Positions 1 through 9,493 are shown, numbered from the stretch's first letter. The stretch is DNA of 64,000 nt from Tabrizicola flagellatus (GCF_008271465.1 NZ_VMDU01000001.1:434001-498000), one strand, 5' to 3'. Translations and numbers: made by a program. The notes: generated by a model from the letters alone, not told the origin.

Positions 1-1601
1 ACGCCCTGGACGTGATCGATGCGGTAATCCCGCCCCTCGACAAGGCGCCGCGCGCTGATGACCCGGCTGCTGACCGGGTCGCGCAGCTCGACGATCAGCG
101 TCTCGCTGCCGACCTGGATGTCGCGGCGCGACAGGAAGTATGCGCTGCCGCCGGTGCCCCGGAAGACGTCGCGCTGGACGAGACTGTCAGGCTGGGCAGC
201 ATAGCCGGTGAAGCGCAGCCGCTGTTCGCCGTTCGGCATGGTTTCGCCGGATTGCCATTCGCCAATCAGGCCATAGAGCGTCCGGTCCGACCTGACGATC
301 CGGTCAAGATCCCCGACCGGCTTGAAATCGCCCCACTGCAGATAGCTGCCGTCCCGTTCGATCCGGGCGAAGAACTTGCCCGAGGTCGGAGCCAGATCCT
401 CGACCACGGAATCGTCGCCGGTGGTGACCCAGACCTCGTCGGCTTCGATGCCCCGCAGCATCTGGTCGGGATGCTTGCGGCCGAAGTCGCGGAAGAGATC
501 CTTCAGTTCGTCCTCGCGGGTATCGACAGAGGCGGTGAACCGGGTCCTGTTCCCGGTGACTCCGTCCACGAAGCCCGAGATGCGCCCGCGGTTCCACGTC
601 TCGTCACTGACGAGGTCGCGGCCGATCGTGACGTCGATGATCCCGGTGGCGAAGACCTCGCGCTCCGGTATGGTGACGTCGCGCGTCTCGCTGCGGGCAC
701 CGGCGCCGATCTGGACCCCATGCGTGCCCGGCGGCAGGATGCGCTGGATGACGAACCCGCGCCGGACGTCGAGAATGACCGGCTCACCCATCACGTTGAT
801 CTCGGTGCCGGCCGGGACGTCGAGACCCGAGATGGTGACGGCCCCGCCCCGCACCGGAATCCGGCGCCGGGCGGTCCGATCCTCGCCTTCGCCCGCGGCC
901 ACGATCGGGCCGTCAAGGTCGGGGTCGTCCATCCGGGTTTCCGTCCGTCTCAGGGGCAGTGCAGCCGTCTCGTCATAGCGGCCCTGTGCGTCATAGACCC
1001 GCAGGACATAGTCGAGATCCGCATCGCCCTCAGCGGGCATGACCCACTCTGCCGTCCCGTTCGGCTGGATCGGCACGGTCGTCACCTTGCCCTGACGGTC
1101 GCGGATCCGGACCTCGGCCCGTGCAATCCAGGCCGGATAGTTGGAAGAGGCGCGGAAGGTGACGGTATCGCCGGCGACATAGCTGCGACGCATGTCCTCG
1201 GTCGAGATGTTCAGTCTGGGCCTGGCCCCCAGTCCATCGTAGGTCAGCTGTATGCCCAGATCGTCGAGCGTGCGGTCGACCTCGCGGGTATCGCCCACGG
1301 CCACGGGATCCCCGGCAATGTTCTGCCGCGGCCCGCCGGGGCTGACCGGATCGATGGAGATCGAAAAGCCCAGATCGCCGACGGGCGAGCTTCCATCCGC
1401 CTCGGTATTGGCGCCGGTTTCCCGCACAACCAACTGGCCTTCATTTGCCTGATAGCAGCCCGCAGGGATCCGACCGTCCACCAGCACGCAGCCCTGAACC
1501 CGGTCTTCCGCCATGGCCGCGCCCGCCAGAACAATCGCCAGTGCGGTGCTGCCTGCAAGATGCGCGATACCGAAGCCCTTGAACCTGTTCCTGAGTTCCA
1601 T
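1..1601 (-). CDS. Probable outer-membrane protein paired with the DUF11 adhesin (3' end beyond window)
   Basis: An open frame runs from ATG at 1601 to the window edge, about 533 residues without a stop. The N-terminus has a signal peptide (basic MELRNRFK, hydrophobic ALAIVLAGAAMA, cleavage near AMA-ED). The middle is beta-rich. Near residue 490 comes a module reading GTGGSAYFLSRRDI, then VGSETLIVELRDP, then GRDYRIDHVQG. From memory, this module recurs in large outer-membrane proteins that accompany DUF11 surface proteins in several phyla. I infer an outer-membrane anchor or export partner. It starts 10 bp after the stop of the DUF11 gene on the same strand, so the two are probably cotranscribed. 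No enzymatic motif is visible. The exact family is uncertain because the C-terminus is missing. Confidence 0.6.
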   Translation of the reverse strand, partial: MELRNRFKGFGIAHLAGSTALAIVLAGAAMAEDRVQGCVLVDGRIPAGCYQANEGQLVVRETGANTEADGSSPVGDLGFSISIDPVSPGGPRQNIAGDPVAVGDTREVDRTLDDLGIQLTYDGLGARPRLNISTEDMRRSYVAGDTVTFRASSNYPAWIARAEVRIRDRQGKVTTVPIQPNGTAEWVMPAEGDADLDYVLRVYDAQGRYDETAALPLRRTETRMDDPDLDGPIVAAGEGEDRTARRRIPVRGGAVTISGLDVPAGTEINVMGEPVILDVRRGFVIQRILPPGTHGVQIGAGARSETRDVTIPEREVFATGIIDVTIGRDLVSDETWNRGRISGFVDGVTGNRTRFTASVDTREDELKDLFRDFGRKHPDQMLRGIEADEVWVTTGDDSVVEDLAPTSGKFFARIERDGSYLQWGDFKPVGDLDRIVRSDRTLYGLIGEWQSGETMPNGEQRLRFTGYAAQPDSLVQRDVFRGTGGSAYFLSRRDIQVGSETLIVELRDPVSSRVISARRLVEGRDYRIDHVQG

Positions 1602-1611
1602 CACCGCGCCC

Positions 1612-4600
1612 TCACTCGTTCACTGACCTGGTGGCACGGCGTTGGATCACCGTCTCCACGTTCAACTGATACCGACCGTTCGCTGGCCACAACTTCCGCA
1701 GCAAACGCTCCACTTCGCGCATACGCTGCCTGGCAAGCCGCTCGCTTTCGCCCTCGGCCAGCTGATAGCTGATCCGCAGCATCGCCGGCGTGCTGGCAAT
1801 CTCGGCCACCATGGCCTTGAGCCCGTCGACAAGCTCGGCACGCGGCGCCCTGCCCTGGTCACCCGAGCCGAAGGCACGATCCGACAAGTCGATCCGCACC
1901 ACGCGGCTGATCGTGGCCCCGAAGTTCATCTTCGTCATCATGCCGGGCGTGACACGCACCACACGCGGGTTTTCGGTCGTCAGCCGGTAGCCTGAGGGCA
2001 GCGTCCGCGTGTCCAGCTTCAACATGAAGTTCGACCCGATATCGGCAGCGGGCAGCGCCGCGCAGGGCAGGCTGTAGCGGCCGAATGCGTCGGTTGTCAC
2101 CGAAAGTCCGTTCGGAGCCACCAGACGGACGCCGGGAATGCCGCGTTCCGGGCCAGGACCATCTTCTGCAGCATCCGGGCCGCCCTGGTCCTCCGCCGGC
2201 GTCTCGTACTTGTCGGCGTAGTAGGTCTGATCGGTGATCGCAGCGCCTTCCTCGACCGGGGCGGGGTTGTAGTTGTAGTAGCCGTCCTGATTGAGGTCGT
2301 CGAAGACCCGCCCGATGACGGTCGAGCAACCGAAGACCGGGTCGGCAATGACGCGCACCGTCGCACGGGCATCCGCTGTCACGGCAATCCCCGTGGTGGG
2401 GCTGATCGCGCGCGCGATGTTGTCGTGATCACCCGATCCGGCGCTCGCACTGACCAGGACCTGAAGCGTGACCACCGCACTGCCGCCCGGCGGCAGGCTG
2501 ACCCCGGACCAAGTCAAAGTACGGCCCGACACTGCCGGTTCGACGGCTGCCCCGTCCAGAGCACCTGTTCCGGCCTGGTAGATGAAACCGGACGGGAGGA
2601 CATCGACGATGTTCGTGACGGTCGTCAAGGTATCCGAGGTGTTGCTGACCGTGATCGTGTAGGTCACGAGTTCGCCCGGATTGACCCGGCTGCGATCGAC
2701 GGTCTTGGTGATCGCCAGTCCGCCAAGGCCCAAGACGGGCGAAACCACACTGTCATCATCCGAGACCACGACACCGGACGGCGAGTCCCCGGTTGCGGTC
2801 CCACTGAGCGTAACGGTTCCCGCCGCCTGATCCGCGTCAGTGATCACATAGGTGTTGCCCGTGCAGACAAGGGTCTGGGTCTCGCCCACCGCCAGGGAGA
2901 TCGGCGTGCAGACAAGGTCGAGCGGCAGGCTCAGCGATGCCGGGTCCATGTTGACATCGGTCAGCGGCACTGTGCCGGTGTTCGTCACCGTGAAGGTGTA
3001 GACGATCGTGTCGCCCGCATCGATGATGCCATTGCCGTTGGTGTCAAGGATATCGGCAATCTCGATATCGAGTTCGATCTCGGGAATGCCGACGCGGATC
3101 ACCGTGGGGTCATTGGTCGGATCGCCATCCGTGCCGCCAAGCGCATCCGGTGTCTCCGTCGTGCCGGGATCGGTCACGGTGCTGCCGTCCGGGGCGGTGC
3201 CGGTGTCCGAGATGTCGGTAGCCGTCAGCGGGCTACCTCCCGGCCCGAGGATCGGATCGCCGACGAGTGTCACGGCATTGCCGGTTACCGTCGCCGTGTT
3301 CTGGACATAGGTCCGGGTGATGTCGTCCGCGACAATCGTGTAGCTTGCCGCGAAGGTGGTGCCATCAGATGCGCCGGGTGCAAGCGTGATCGGCCCGCCC
3401 GTCACAGTCACGATAGGGTCGGTCACGGTGATCCCGGCCAGAGTGACGTTGCCGGTGTTAGTCACCTCGAAGACGTAGTTCACGATATCGCCCAGATCGA
3501 CGATGCCGTTGCCATTGACATCGGTCGTGCCGGTAATCCGCTTGACCAGCTGGATACGCGCCTGCGGCGACAGCGGGAACGAGGTCGGATCGTTCGTCGG
3601 ATCGCCATCGGTCACACCGCCGGCCGAAGGCGTCTCGGTCGTCGCCGGGTCGGTCACTGCGCTGCCGTCCGGCGCGGTACCCGTGTCGGACACATCGCTC
3701 ACGGTGATCGGCGTGCCGCCGGGTCCCAGGATCGGATCGCCCGCGCTGGTCGCGGCAGTCCCGGTTACCGTGGCCGAATTGTCGACAAAGCCACGGTCCA
3801 CATCGGCCTGCGTGATCACATAGGTCGCGGTGAAGCTGGTGCTGTCGCTGGCCCCGACGGCCAGGCTGATCGGGCCGCCGGACATCGTCACCAGCGGGTC
3901 CGTCACGGTAACGTCGATCAGGCGCACGAGACCGGTGTTGGTCACCGTGAAGGCATAGGCGGCGGTATCCCCTGCCCCGATCAGGCCGTCGCCCGTCGTG
4001 TCGGTCAGCGAAACGAGCCGCTTTTCCAGCACGATGCCCGGCGTCTGCGACAGGACGATCACGGTCGGGTCGTTCGTCGGATCTCCGTCCGTGCCGCCGG
4101 TTCCATCCGGGGTTTCCGTGGTTTCCGGGCTGACCACAGGCCCGCCCGTGGCATCGGTGCCGCTGTCCGAGACATCGCTGACCGTCACCGGGTTGCCGAG
4201 ATCGTCAAGGATCGGGCTGCCGTCGGCGGCCACCGCGTCGCCCGTCGCAAGGGCCGTATTCTCGACATAGCCCCGGTCGATGTCAGCCTGGGTCAGCACA
4301 TAGCTTGCGGTGAGGGCTGTGCTGTTCGTTTCTCCAACGGCGAGGGTGATCGGCCCGCCCGAGACGGTGACCAGCGGATCGGTCACCGTGACATTCGCCA
4401 GAAGAAGCTGCCCGGTATTCGTCACTGCGAAACTGTAGGTGGCTGTGTCACCCGGATCGACCCGACCGCTGCCGTTGGTGTCTGCCAGAGCCGACAGCGA
4501 CCTCACCAGCCGGATGCCCGCGGTCAGGTCCAGCGGCACAGGCGTCGGGTCGTTCTCACCGGCCTCGTTGCCCCGTCCGTTGCCATTGGGGTCCGGGCTG

Positions 4601-7600
4601 GTGCCGTTGTCCGACAGATCGGTCAGTTGCGGGTTCGTGGCAGAGGTCTGGCCGGAGATCGCACCGGTGGCTTCGACCTCGGCCTGGTTCAGATAACGCG
4701 CACCACCGGTCAGCAGGGGCGGCAGCGGATTGCTGGGCATCACCCGCAGCTGCAGGTCGATGAAGCAGGTGCTGGTCGCGGCCATGCCGAAGCCGGAGGC
4801 GACAACCTGGTCCGCGGCGCCATTGTAGGCGGCGTTCAGGCCGCCGCAGCTTCCGGTCGGGGCTGCGGCCATCGTGTAGGTGCCCGGCGCGGTCGGCGTG
4901 CTGCCGACATGGGTGCCGAACAGCGGCGCAGCCCCCTGAAGCGCATCGGTCACCTCGACAGCGGTCAGCGCCTCCAGGCTGAAATTCTGCACGTTCAGCC
5001 GGAAGGTGACCGAGAAACTGCCATCGGCGTTGATGGTCGGTCCTGCCTGCACGGTCTTGGCAATGGCAACCCGGGCCTGGGGAATCTTCGGGAACAGATA
5101 CCCGGTGGCGGCCGTGTTACCCGGCAGCGAGATGGCAGAAATCACCGTCGGTGCAACCGTTCCGCCCACGCTGCCCGCAGCCGTCTGTCCATCGGTGAGG
5201 TAGGCCTCGGAAATGCTGCCTTGCGTGATCGTGTAGGTGCCCGCGGGGAGCAGGCTGAAGCTGTAGGTTCCCCCCGGCCCGGTCGTGACCGTGCGCGTGA
5301 TCGGAGTGCCATCGAAGGCGGTTCCGGTCAGCGTCATCGTGACGCCGGAAATGCCGGTGTCGCCAGCGGTCAGAGCCCCGTCATCAGCGAAATCGCGGAA
5401 AACCGTGCCCGCAATCGAGGAGGAGTTGACCGTCACCGGTCCCGAGTTCGAGTTGTTGGCCGGAACCTCGTCGAAGGAACTGGTCGAGACGCTCGCGGTG
5501 TTGGTGAAGACCTGTCCCGCAGCGGTGACCGACACGACGCGAACGGGGACCGTGATCTCGACCACGCCGCCGAGGCTGAATGTCCCGAGGCTGCAGGTGA
5601 ACGAGGTCGCGCCCGCGGCTCCGGTGCAGCTCGACGCCGTCGTCGTGCCCGAAGTCACCGCGACCGTGGGCGTCCCGGTCAGTTCCATACCAGCCGGCAG
5701 GCTGTCGGAAACGACGGTGTCATCCGCCTCCGCCCGTCCCGGTCCGGTGTTGTTGCGCACGGTGACAAGGAAGGTGAAGGGCTCGCGCAGGTTGACGGTG
5801 GCCGGCGTCGCAACCTTGCTGGCGACTTCCAGATCGACCCGGGTGCGGACCGAAGTCGTCTCGGTCGCCAGGTTGTTCCCGGTGTTCGTCTCGAAGCCCA
5901 GGGCGGTTTCATCCGAAGCCACGCGTGCGCTGTTGAGCGCGCTGCCCTTGGCGACGCCGCGACCGGTGATCAGGATCACCCGGCTATCGCCCGCCGGGAT
6001 GACGGGGAAGCTGCAGATCAGCTGCTGCCCGAGCGAATCCACCGCCGGCACGGTGCCACAGGAGCCGTCCGCAGGCACGACATGCGACCGGTAGGTGATC
6101 CGGCTCGGCGGCATGTCGTCCGTGACAACAACGTTTTCCGCCGCCGAAGGGCCGAGGTTCGTCACCGTGACCGAATAGACCGTGTCGTCTCCGACCGTCA
6201 GAGGATCGACCGAGTCGTCCTTGTTGATCAGAAGATCGATGGCCGGGTTGCCGACAGCCGTGGTCTGGGTTGCGCTGTTGTTGGTCGTGTCGGTCTCGGT
6301 GGTCGTGGTCGAGACGGTGACGCTGTTCGTCAAGGTCGTGCCGCGGGTGGCGAGATTTGGCCGGACGACGACGGTCACGGTCTGCTGCGCGCCGTTCGCG
6401 ATGGTGCCGAGGTTGCAGACGAGGCTGTTGTTGCCCGGACCGGTCGTGCTTCCCGCCGTAGGTGCCGTCGTGCAGCTACCCGAAGATGGACTGGCCGAAA
6501 GGAAGGTGACATCAGACGGCAACGTATCGCTGATCGTCACACCCGCCGCCGAGGACAGGCCATTGGCCGGGTTCCGGGCAGTGATGACATAGGTCAGGTT
6601 CTGACCCGCCGCGACCGGATCGGCGCTGTCGGCCTTGGTGACCGTGACATCCGCCCGCGCCTCGACGCCGTAGGTAATGGTGCCGGAGTTGTTGGTCAGG
6701 TTCGGATCGGCGGTCGATCCAGAGATGGCCGAAGCCGTATTGCTCCGCGTTCCTGCCTCGCCACCCGGGCGGACCTGGACCGTGATCACCGGGCAAGTGC
6801 TGCCCGGCGTGCAGACCGGAAGGCTGTCGATCGTGCAGGTCAGGAGCCGGCTGGTCCCGCTCGACGGTGCCGAGGAACAGCTGAGCCCGGTCGCGGAGTT
6901 CGGAGTGGCAACCACGCTGACCAGACCCGATCCGGTCGGCCCGACACCGCTGTTGATGAGGCTCAGAAGGTTGTCGGTCAGGGTCACATTGGTTGATGTC
7001 GTCGGTCCGGCATTCCTGACCTCGAGGGTAAACGTCTGCACCTCGCCCGCAGGGACCGTCGCGAGGCTGGCCGATTTCGACACCGAGATATCGGCCGAGT
7101 CGGTCGGGTCGCTGCCCGTGACACCATAGGTGATCACGTTGTTCGGCAGGTTCAGGTCCGGCAGGTTCGGGTTCGGCGAACCGACTTCCAGTCCGTTCAC
7201 GATCGACCCGGCCGCAGTCACCCGCGTCGTCAGGACGACCGCTGGCGTCGTCGCCCCGGCAGCCAATGGAGCCGCTGCCGTGTAGTCGCGCGTACAGGTG
7301 ATGGATGCCGGCCCGACGACAGGCGCTGCGGGAGAACAGCTCCATCCGTTCAGGCCGTAGGATGTGACCTCCAGGCCGGCGGGCAGGGTGTCGGTCATCA
7401 CGACCGTGCCGAAGAAGGCGGCATTGCCGATGTTCGAGGTGCTGATCGAGAAGCTGTAGGTATTTCCAACCACGGCCAGCGGCGGAACCGGCCCGCTCTT
7501 GTTCGCCCGCAGGTCGATGGTCGGGTCGAGAATGGTCGCGCCGCCGTCGGTCGCGATATTGTTGCCGGGATTCGGATCCACCGGACCGGCAGCCGAAATT

Positions 7601-8448
7601 TCGGCGGTGTTCGTCGGGCTGCCCGACGAGGCGACGGTCGTGGCGATGGTGATCGGTCCGAGCGGCACGTTCGCACCCGATCCGCTGCCGCTCGGCCGGG
7701 TGCATTCGAGTACCTGGCCCGTGACCGTGCAGGTCCAGCCCGGTGCCGTGACATTGGCAAGCGTGAAGGAATAATTCGCCGGGATCGTATCGCGCACGAC
7801 GATGCCGCTGGGCGAGTCCCCGGTGTAGGTCGGGGTCAGCGTGAAGGTCACGGAATTTCCGACCAGAAGGGAACCCGACGGGCTGCGTGCCTTCGTGATC
7901 CTCAGATCGCTGCCCGCAGTCACGGCCGTGCTGAGTGTTGCACTGTTATTGGTCGAAATCGGATCGACAGGCGTTCCGCCGCCAACCGACCCGACAGCCG
8001 ATATGGTCGACCCTGACCCAGCCGAGATCTGCCCCTCGAAGATCAGGGGGACGCTCGCTCCGACGGCGACGGGACCAGCTACGGTGCAGTTGTAGACGCT
8101 GCCGCTCAGAACGCATCCGGCGGGCGGCACGACATTGATGATCCCGGTCGGCACAGGGAACTGCACCACCACATTCGACACCGGATCAGGGCCGTTGTTG
8201 GTGGCCGCGAAAGTGTAGGAGATCACAGACCCCGCTGCAGCTGTCATCGGCCCGCTGAGGCTCAACGACATGTCCGCTCCGGCCGTGACCGTGGTTGACT
8301 CTGTCAAGCTGTTGTTTGCCGGGTCGGTATCTCCAGGAAGCACCGGCACGGAAGCGCCGAAGTCGTAGAGGCCCGAAGCCATTGTCCGTACCAGCGCCAC
8401 CAGCGATGCCGACGCGCCTGCCGCCAGGGGAGGCACGGCACAGGTCAC
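1612..8448 (-). CDS. Giant DUF11-repeat surface protein, main open frame (lacks its signal peptide because of an upstream in-frame stop)
   Basis: This 2278-residue frame is built of about thirteen DUF11-type immunoglobulin-like repeats. Each starts with a strand such as ADISVSKS or ADVTVTKAD and ends with a tail such as DPNLTNNSGT. Near residues 1010-1090 and 2080-2200 there are SdrD B-like modules (GTVFRDFADDGALTAGD and VFDDLNQDGYYNYN). Four consecutive repeats (about 1290-1900) each carry a dockerin-like calcium loop such as DTNGNGIIDAGD. The last 90 residues (IDLSDRAFG to the stop) look like a degenerate OmpA-type domain. The nominal start is a GTG at 8448 with no ribosome binding site, in the middle of a repeat. 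The frame continues upstream unbroken to a TGA at 8479-8481 and is in phase with the signal-peptide fragment beyond it. It is a probable secreted adhesin or matrix protein. As it stands, this piece would be translated only by readthrough or reinitiation. Confidence 0.75.
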   Translation of the reverse strand: MTCAVPPLAAGASASLVALVRTMASGLYDFGASVPVLPGDTDPANNSLTESTTVTAGADMSLSLSGPMTAAAGSVISYTFAATNNGPDPVSNVVVQFPVPTGIINVVPPAGCVLSGSVYNCTVAGPVAVGASVPLIFEGQISAGSGSTISAVGSVGGGTPVDPISTNNSATLSTAVTAGSDLRITKARSPSGSLLVGNSVTFTLTPTYTGDSPSGIVVRDTIPANYSFTLANVTAPGWTCTVTGQVLECTRPSGSGSGANVPLGPITIATTVASSGSPTNTAEISAAGPVDPNPGNNIATDGGATILDPTIDLRANKSGPVPPLAVVGNTYSFSISTSNIGNAAFFGTVVMTDTLPAGLEVTSYGLNGWSCSPAAPVVGPASITCTRDYTAAAPLAAGATTPAVVLTTRVTAAGSIVNGLEVGSPNPNLPDLNLPNNVITYGVTGSDPTDSADISVSKSASLATVPAGEVQTFTLEVRNAGPTTSTNVTLTDNLLSLINSGVGPTGSGLVSVVATPNSATGLSCSSAPSSGTSRLLTCTIDSLPVCTPGSTCPVITVQVRPGGEAGTRSNTASAISGSTADPNLTNNSGTITYGVEARADVTVTKADSADPVAAGQNLTYVITARNPANGLSSAAGVTISDTLPSDVTFLSASPSSGSCTTAPTAGSTTGPGNNSLVCNLGTIANGAQQTVTVVVRPNLATRGTTLTNSVTVSTTTTETDTTNNSATQTTAVGNPAIDLLINKDDSVDPLTVGDDTVYSVTVTNLGPSAAENVVVTDDMPPSRITYRSHVVPADGSCGTVPAVDSLGQQLICSFPVIPAGDSRVILITGRGVAKGSALNSARVASDETALGFETNTGNNLATETTSVRTRVDLEVASKVATPATVNLREPFTFLVTVRNNTGPGRAEADDTVVSDSLPAGMELTGTPTVAVTSGTTTASSCTGAAGATSFTCSLGTFSLGGVVEITVPVRVVSVTAAGQVFTNTASVSTSSFDEVPANNSNSGPVTVNSSSIAGTVFRDFADDGALTAGDTGISGVTMTLTGTAFDGTPITRTVTTGPGGTYSFSLLPAGTYTITQGSISEAYLTDGQTAAGSVGGTVAPTVISAISLPGNTAATGYLFPKIPQARVAIAKTVQAGPTINADGSFSVTFRLNVQNFSLEALTAVEVTDALQGAAPLFGTHVGSTPTAPGTYTMAAAPTGSCGGLNAAYNGAADQVVASGFGMAATSTCFIDLQLRVMPSNPLPPLLTGGARYLNQAEVEATGAISGQTSATNPQLTDLSDNGTSPDPNGNGRGNEAGENDPTPVPLDLTAGIRLVRSLSALADTNGSGRVDPGDTATYSFAVTNTGQLLLANVTVTDPLVTVSGGPITLAVGETNSTALTASYVLTQADIDRGYVENTALATGDAVAADGSPILDDLGNPVTVSDVSDSGTDATGGPVVSPETTETPDGTGGTDGDPTNDPTVIVLSQTPGIVLEKRLVSLTDTTGDGLIGAGDTAAYAFTVTNTGLVRLIDVTVTDPLVTMSGGPISLAVGASDSTSFTATYVITQADVDRGFVDNSATVTGTAATSAGDPILGPGGTPITVSDVSDTGTAPDGSAVTDPATTETPSAGGVTDGDPTNDPTSFPLSPQARIQLVKRITGTTDVNGNGIVDLGDIVNYVFEVTNTGNVTLAGITVTDPIVTVTGGPITLAPGASDGTTFAASYTIVADDITRTYVQNTATVTGNAVTLVGDPILGPGGSPLTATDISDTGTAPDGSTVTDPGTTETPDALGGTDGDPTNDPTVIRVGIPEIELDIEIADILDTNGNGIIDAGDTIVYTFTVTNTGTVPLTDVNMDPASLSLPLDLVCTPISLAVGETQTLVCTGNTYVITDADQAAGTVTLSGTATGDSPSGVVVSDDDSVVSPVLGLGGLAITKTVDRSRVNPGELVTYTITVSNTSDTLTTVTNIVDVLPSGFIYQAGTGALDGAAVEPAVSGRTLTWSGVSLPPGGSAVVTLQVLVSASAGSGDHDNIARAISPTTGIAVTADARATVRVIADPVFGCSTVIGRVFDDLNQDGYYNYNPAPVEEGAAITDQTYYADKYETPAEDQGGPDAAEDGPGPERGIPGVRLVAPNGLSVTTDAFGRYSLPCAALPAADIGSNFMLKLDTRTLPSGYRLTTENPRVVRVTPGMMTKMNFGATISRVVRIDLSDRAFGSGDQGRAPRAELVDGLKAMVAEIASTPAMLRISYQLAEGESERLARQRMREVERLLRKLWPANGRYQLNVETVIQRRATRSVNE

Positions 8449-8478
8449 CGTCGCAGGGCCGGCAGCCGGAACCGGCGT

Positions 8479-8481
8479 TCA
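8479..8481 (-). other. In-frame TGA stop dividing the DUF11 surface protein
   Basis: The codon lies between GTITG and TPVPAAG in a continuous frame. The next repeat has GCVLSGS followed by NCTVAGPVAVGA. Here the corresponding residues are TGA-TPVPAAG and TCAVPPLAAGA, so the stop occupies the position of the first cysteine of a likely disulfide pair. TGA is one base from the Cys codons TGC and TGT. A nonsense mutation or sequencing error is the simplest reading. Confidence 0.75.
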
Positions 8482-8811
8482 GCCCGTGATCGTTCCGGTC
8501 GCACTCGTCAGCGTCGTTCCGGCATTGACCGTCAGCGTCAGAGTCGTTGCGGGCGAAGACGTGACGAAATCGTTGTTCGACACCGCCACCGTGTAGCTGA
8601 TGGTGCCACCTGCCGGCGTCGGATCGGACCCTGCGTCCGTGATGTTAACCAGCAGATCCTGTGCAGTTGCCTGGCTTGCGCCCAGACTCGCCACAAGCAG
8701 CATGGCCAGAAAGGCGACCACTGCTCCGAGACGCCGCTGCGGCTTGCAGGACCTGAGAGATGCATCCGTCCGATTGAAGCGCTCGCCTACTGCACCGTCA
8801 CTCGAAATCAT
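8479..8811 (-). CDS. N-terminal fragment of the DUF11 surface protein (signal peptide and start of first repeat)
   Basis: ATG at 8811 is preceded by GGAG six bases upstream, a good ribosome binding site. This supports it over an upstream in-frame start at 8991. The 110-residue product has a long basic N-region (SCKPQRRLG), a hydrophobic core (AVVAFLAMLLVASLG) and a cleavage site near ATAQ-DLL. It continues with the first DUF11 strand (NITDAGSDPTPAGGTISYTV) and stops at TGA 8479-8481 after ATGTITG. The next codons read TPVPAAGPATVTCAVPPLAAG in the same frame, completing the repeat. This is therefore the 5' end of the 1612-8448 gene, split by one stop codon. Confidence 0.7.
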   Translation of the reverse strand: MISSDGAVGERFNRTDASLRSCKPQRRLGAVVAFLAMLLVASLGASQATAQDLLVNITDAGSDPTPAGGTISYTVAVSNNDFVTSSPATTLTLTVNAGTTLTSATGTITG

Positions 8812-9112
8812 AACACGCTCCACACTCGCGGCTACGGCGCTTCTCAGCGCGCCTCGGCTCGTCCTTGTTGTGATGGGTTCCCGACCGCTTGCCGCCCCCA
8901 GTGCATCAGGACACACGTTGCCCTCGCAGGGAAAGGACACATGGACTGCGGCTGAGGGGCAGTATGTCCGAAGCCCCATTTTTTCCCGCATTTGGATTAC
9001 AGGTCACGCGCCGATCAAGATTATTTCATCTGGACAACTCGGATCGCTTCGGATTTCCGCACGAAATCTGCCGAATGTGCCCGGCAAGCCACACAACTGG
9101 TAGGGGTGGTAA
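8812..9112. other. Leader region between the surface-protein start and the IS element
   Basis: I see no gene here. An upstream extension of the minus-strand frame reaches 8991, but its residues are low quality (Cys/Arg-rich) and it has no ribosome binding site. This stretch should hold the promoter of the surface-protein operon. I could not pick a convincing -35/-10 pair. The IS end at 9113 marks its outer limit. Confidence 0.4.
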
Positions 9113-9139
9113 TGAACCGCTCCGGGTTTGCCGGAGGCT
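9113..9139 (+). repeat. Left terminal inverted repeat of the IS3-family element
   Basis: It begins TGAACCGC and contains the core CCGGGTTTGCCGGAG. It matches the right end in inverted orientation with about three mismatches over the first 27 bases. Confidence 0.8.
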
Positions 9140-9165
9140 CCGGCTCTTGAGCAGGATGGAGCATC

Positions 9166-9493
9166 ATGAGCAATACCACGAACGAGTTTTACCCCTGAAG
9201 TGCGTGAACGTGCAGTGCGGCTGGTGTTCGATAGCGTGGGTCAGCATGGGTCGCGCTGGCAGGCAATCGTGTCGATTTCCGCGAAGATCGGCTGTTCTGC
9301 CCAGACGCTGAACGAGTGGGTGAAGAAGGCGGAGGTGGATAGTGGCAAGCGAGCGGGCATTCCGACCGAGATGGCCGAGAGGATGAAGGCGCTCGAGCGG
9401 GAGAACCACGAGTTGCGCCAGGCCAACGAGATCCTTCGCAAGGCTTCAGCGTATTTTTTTGCGATGGCGGAGCTCGACCGCCGGTCGAAGTGA
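9166..9493 (+). pseudogene. IS3-family OrfA (frameshifted)
   Basis: OrfA is the helix-turn-helix subunit that, in this family, joins OrfB by programmed -1 frameshifting. The natural start is probably ATG at 9166 (MSNTTNEF). A run of four Ts at 9187-9190, one more than expected, throws the frame into TGA. The correct phase continues as [20 protein letters not shown]. The rest is intact: the HTH segment ([14 protein letters not shown]), the leucine-zipper segment ([18 protein letters not shown]) and a T7G stretch near 9453 that could be the slippery site. It stops at 9491-9493, overlapping the OrfB start. Confidence 0.75.

Noticed and set aside
12-1772. 586-residue plus-strand open frame
   Set aside because: It lies opposite the signal-peptide-bearing outer-membrane gene and the end of the DUF11 gene, and its residues show no family likeness.
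2425-6996. 1523-residue plus-strand open frame
   Set aside because: It is opposite the DUF11 repeats, rich in Arg/Gly/Asp/His with no domain, and arises from codon bias of the high-GC repeats.
1612-8448. CRISPR-like or tandem DNA repeats
   Set aside because: Recurring DNA words here come from protein-level repeats of varying length and divergence, with no short identical repeat and unique-spacer pattern.
8479-8481. Selenocysteine insertion at the TGA
   Set aside because: The bases after the TGA hold only a short GC hairpin (GCCGG/CCGGC) and no convincing SECIS, the position is an ordinary structural Cys in the repeats, and no sel gene is in the window. Mutation or error is simpler.
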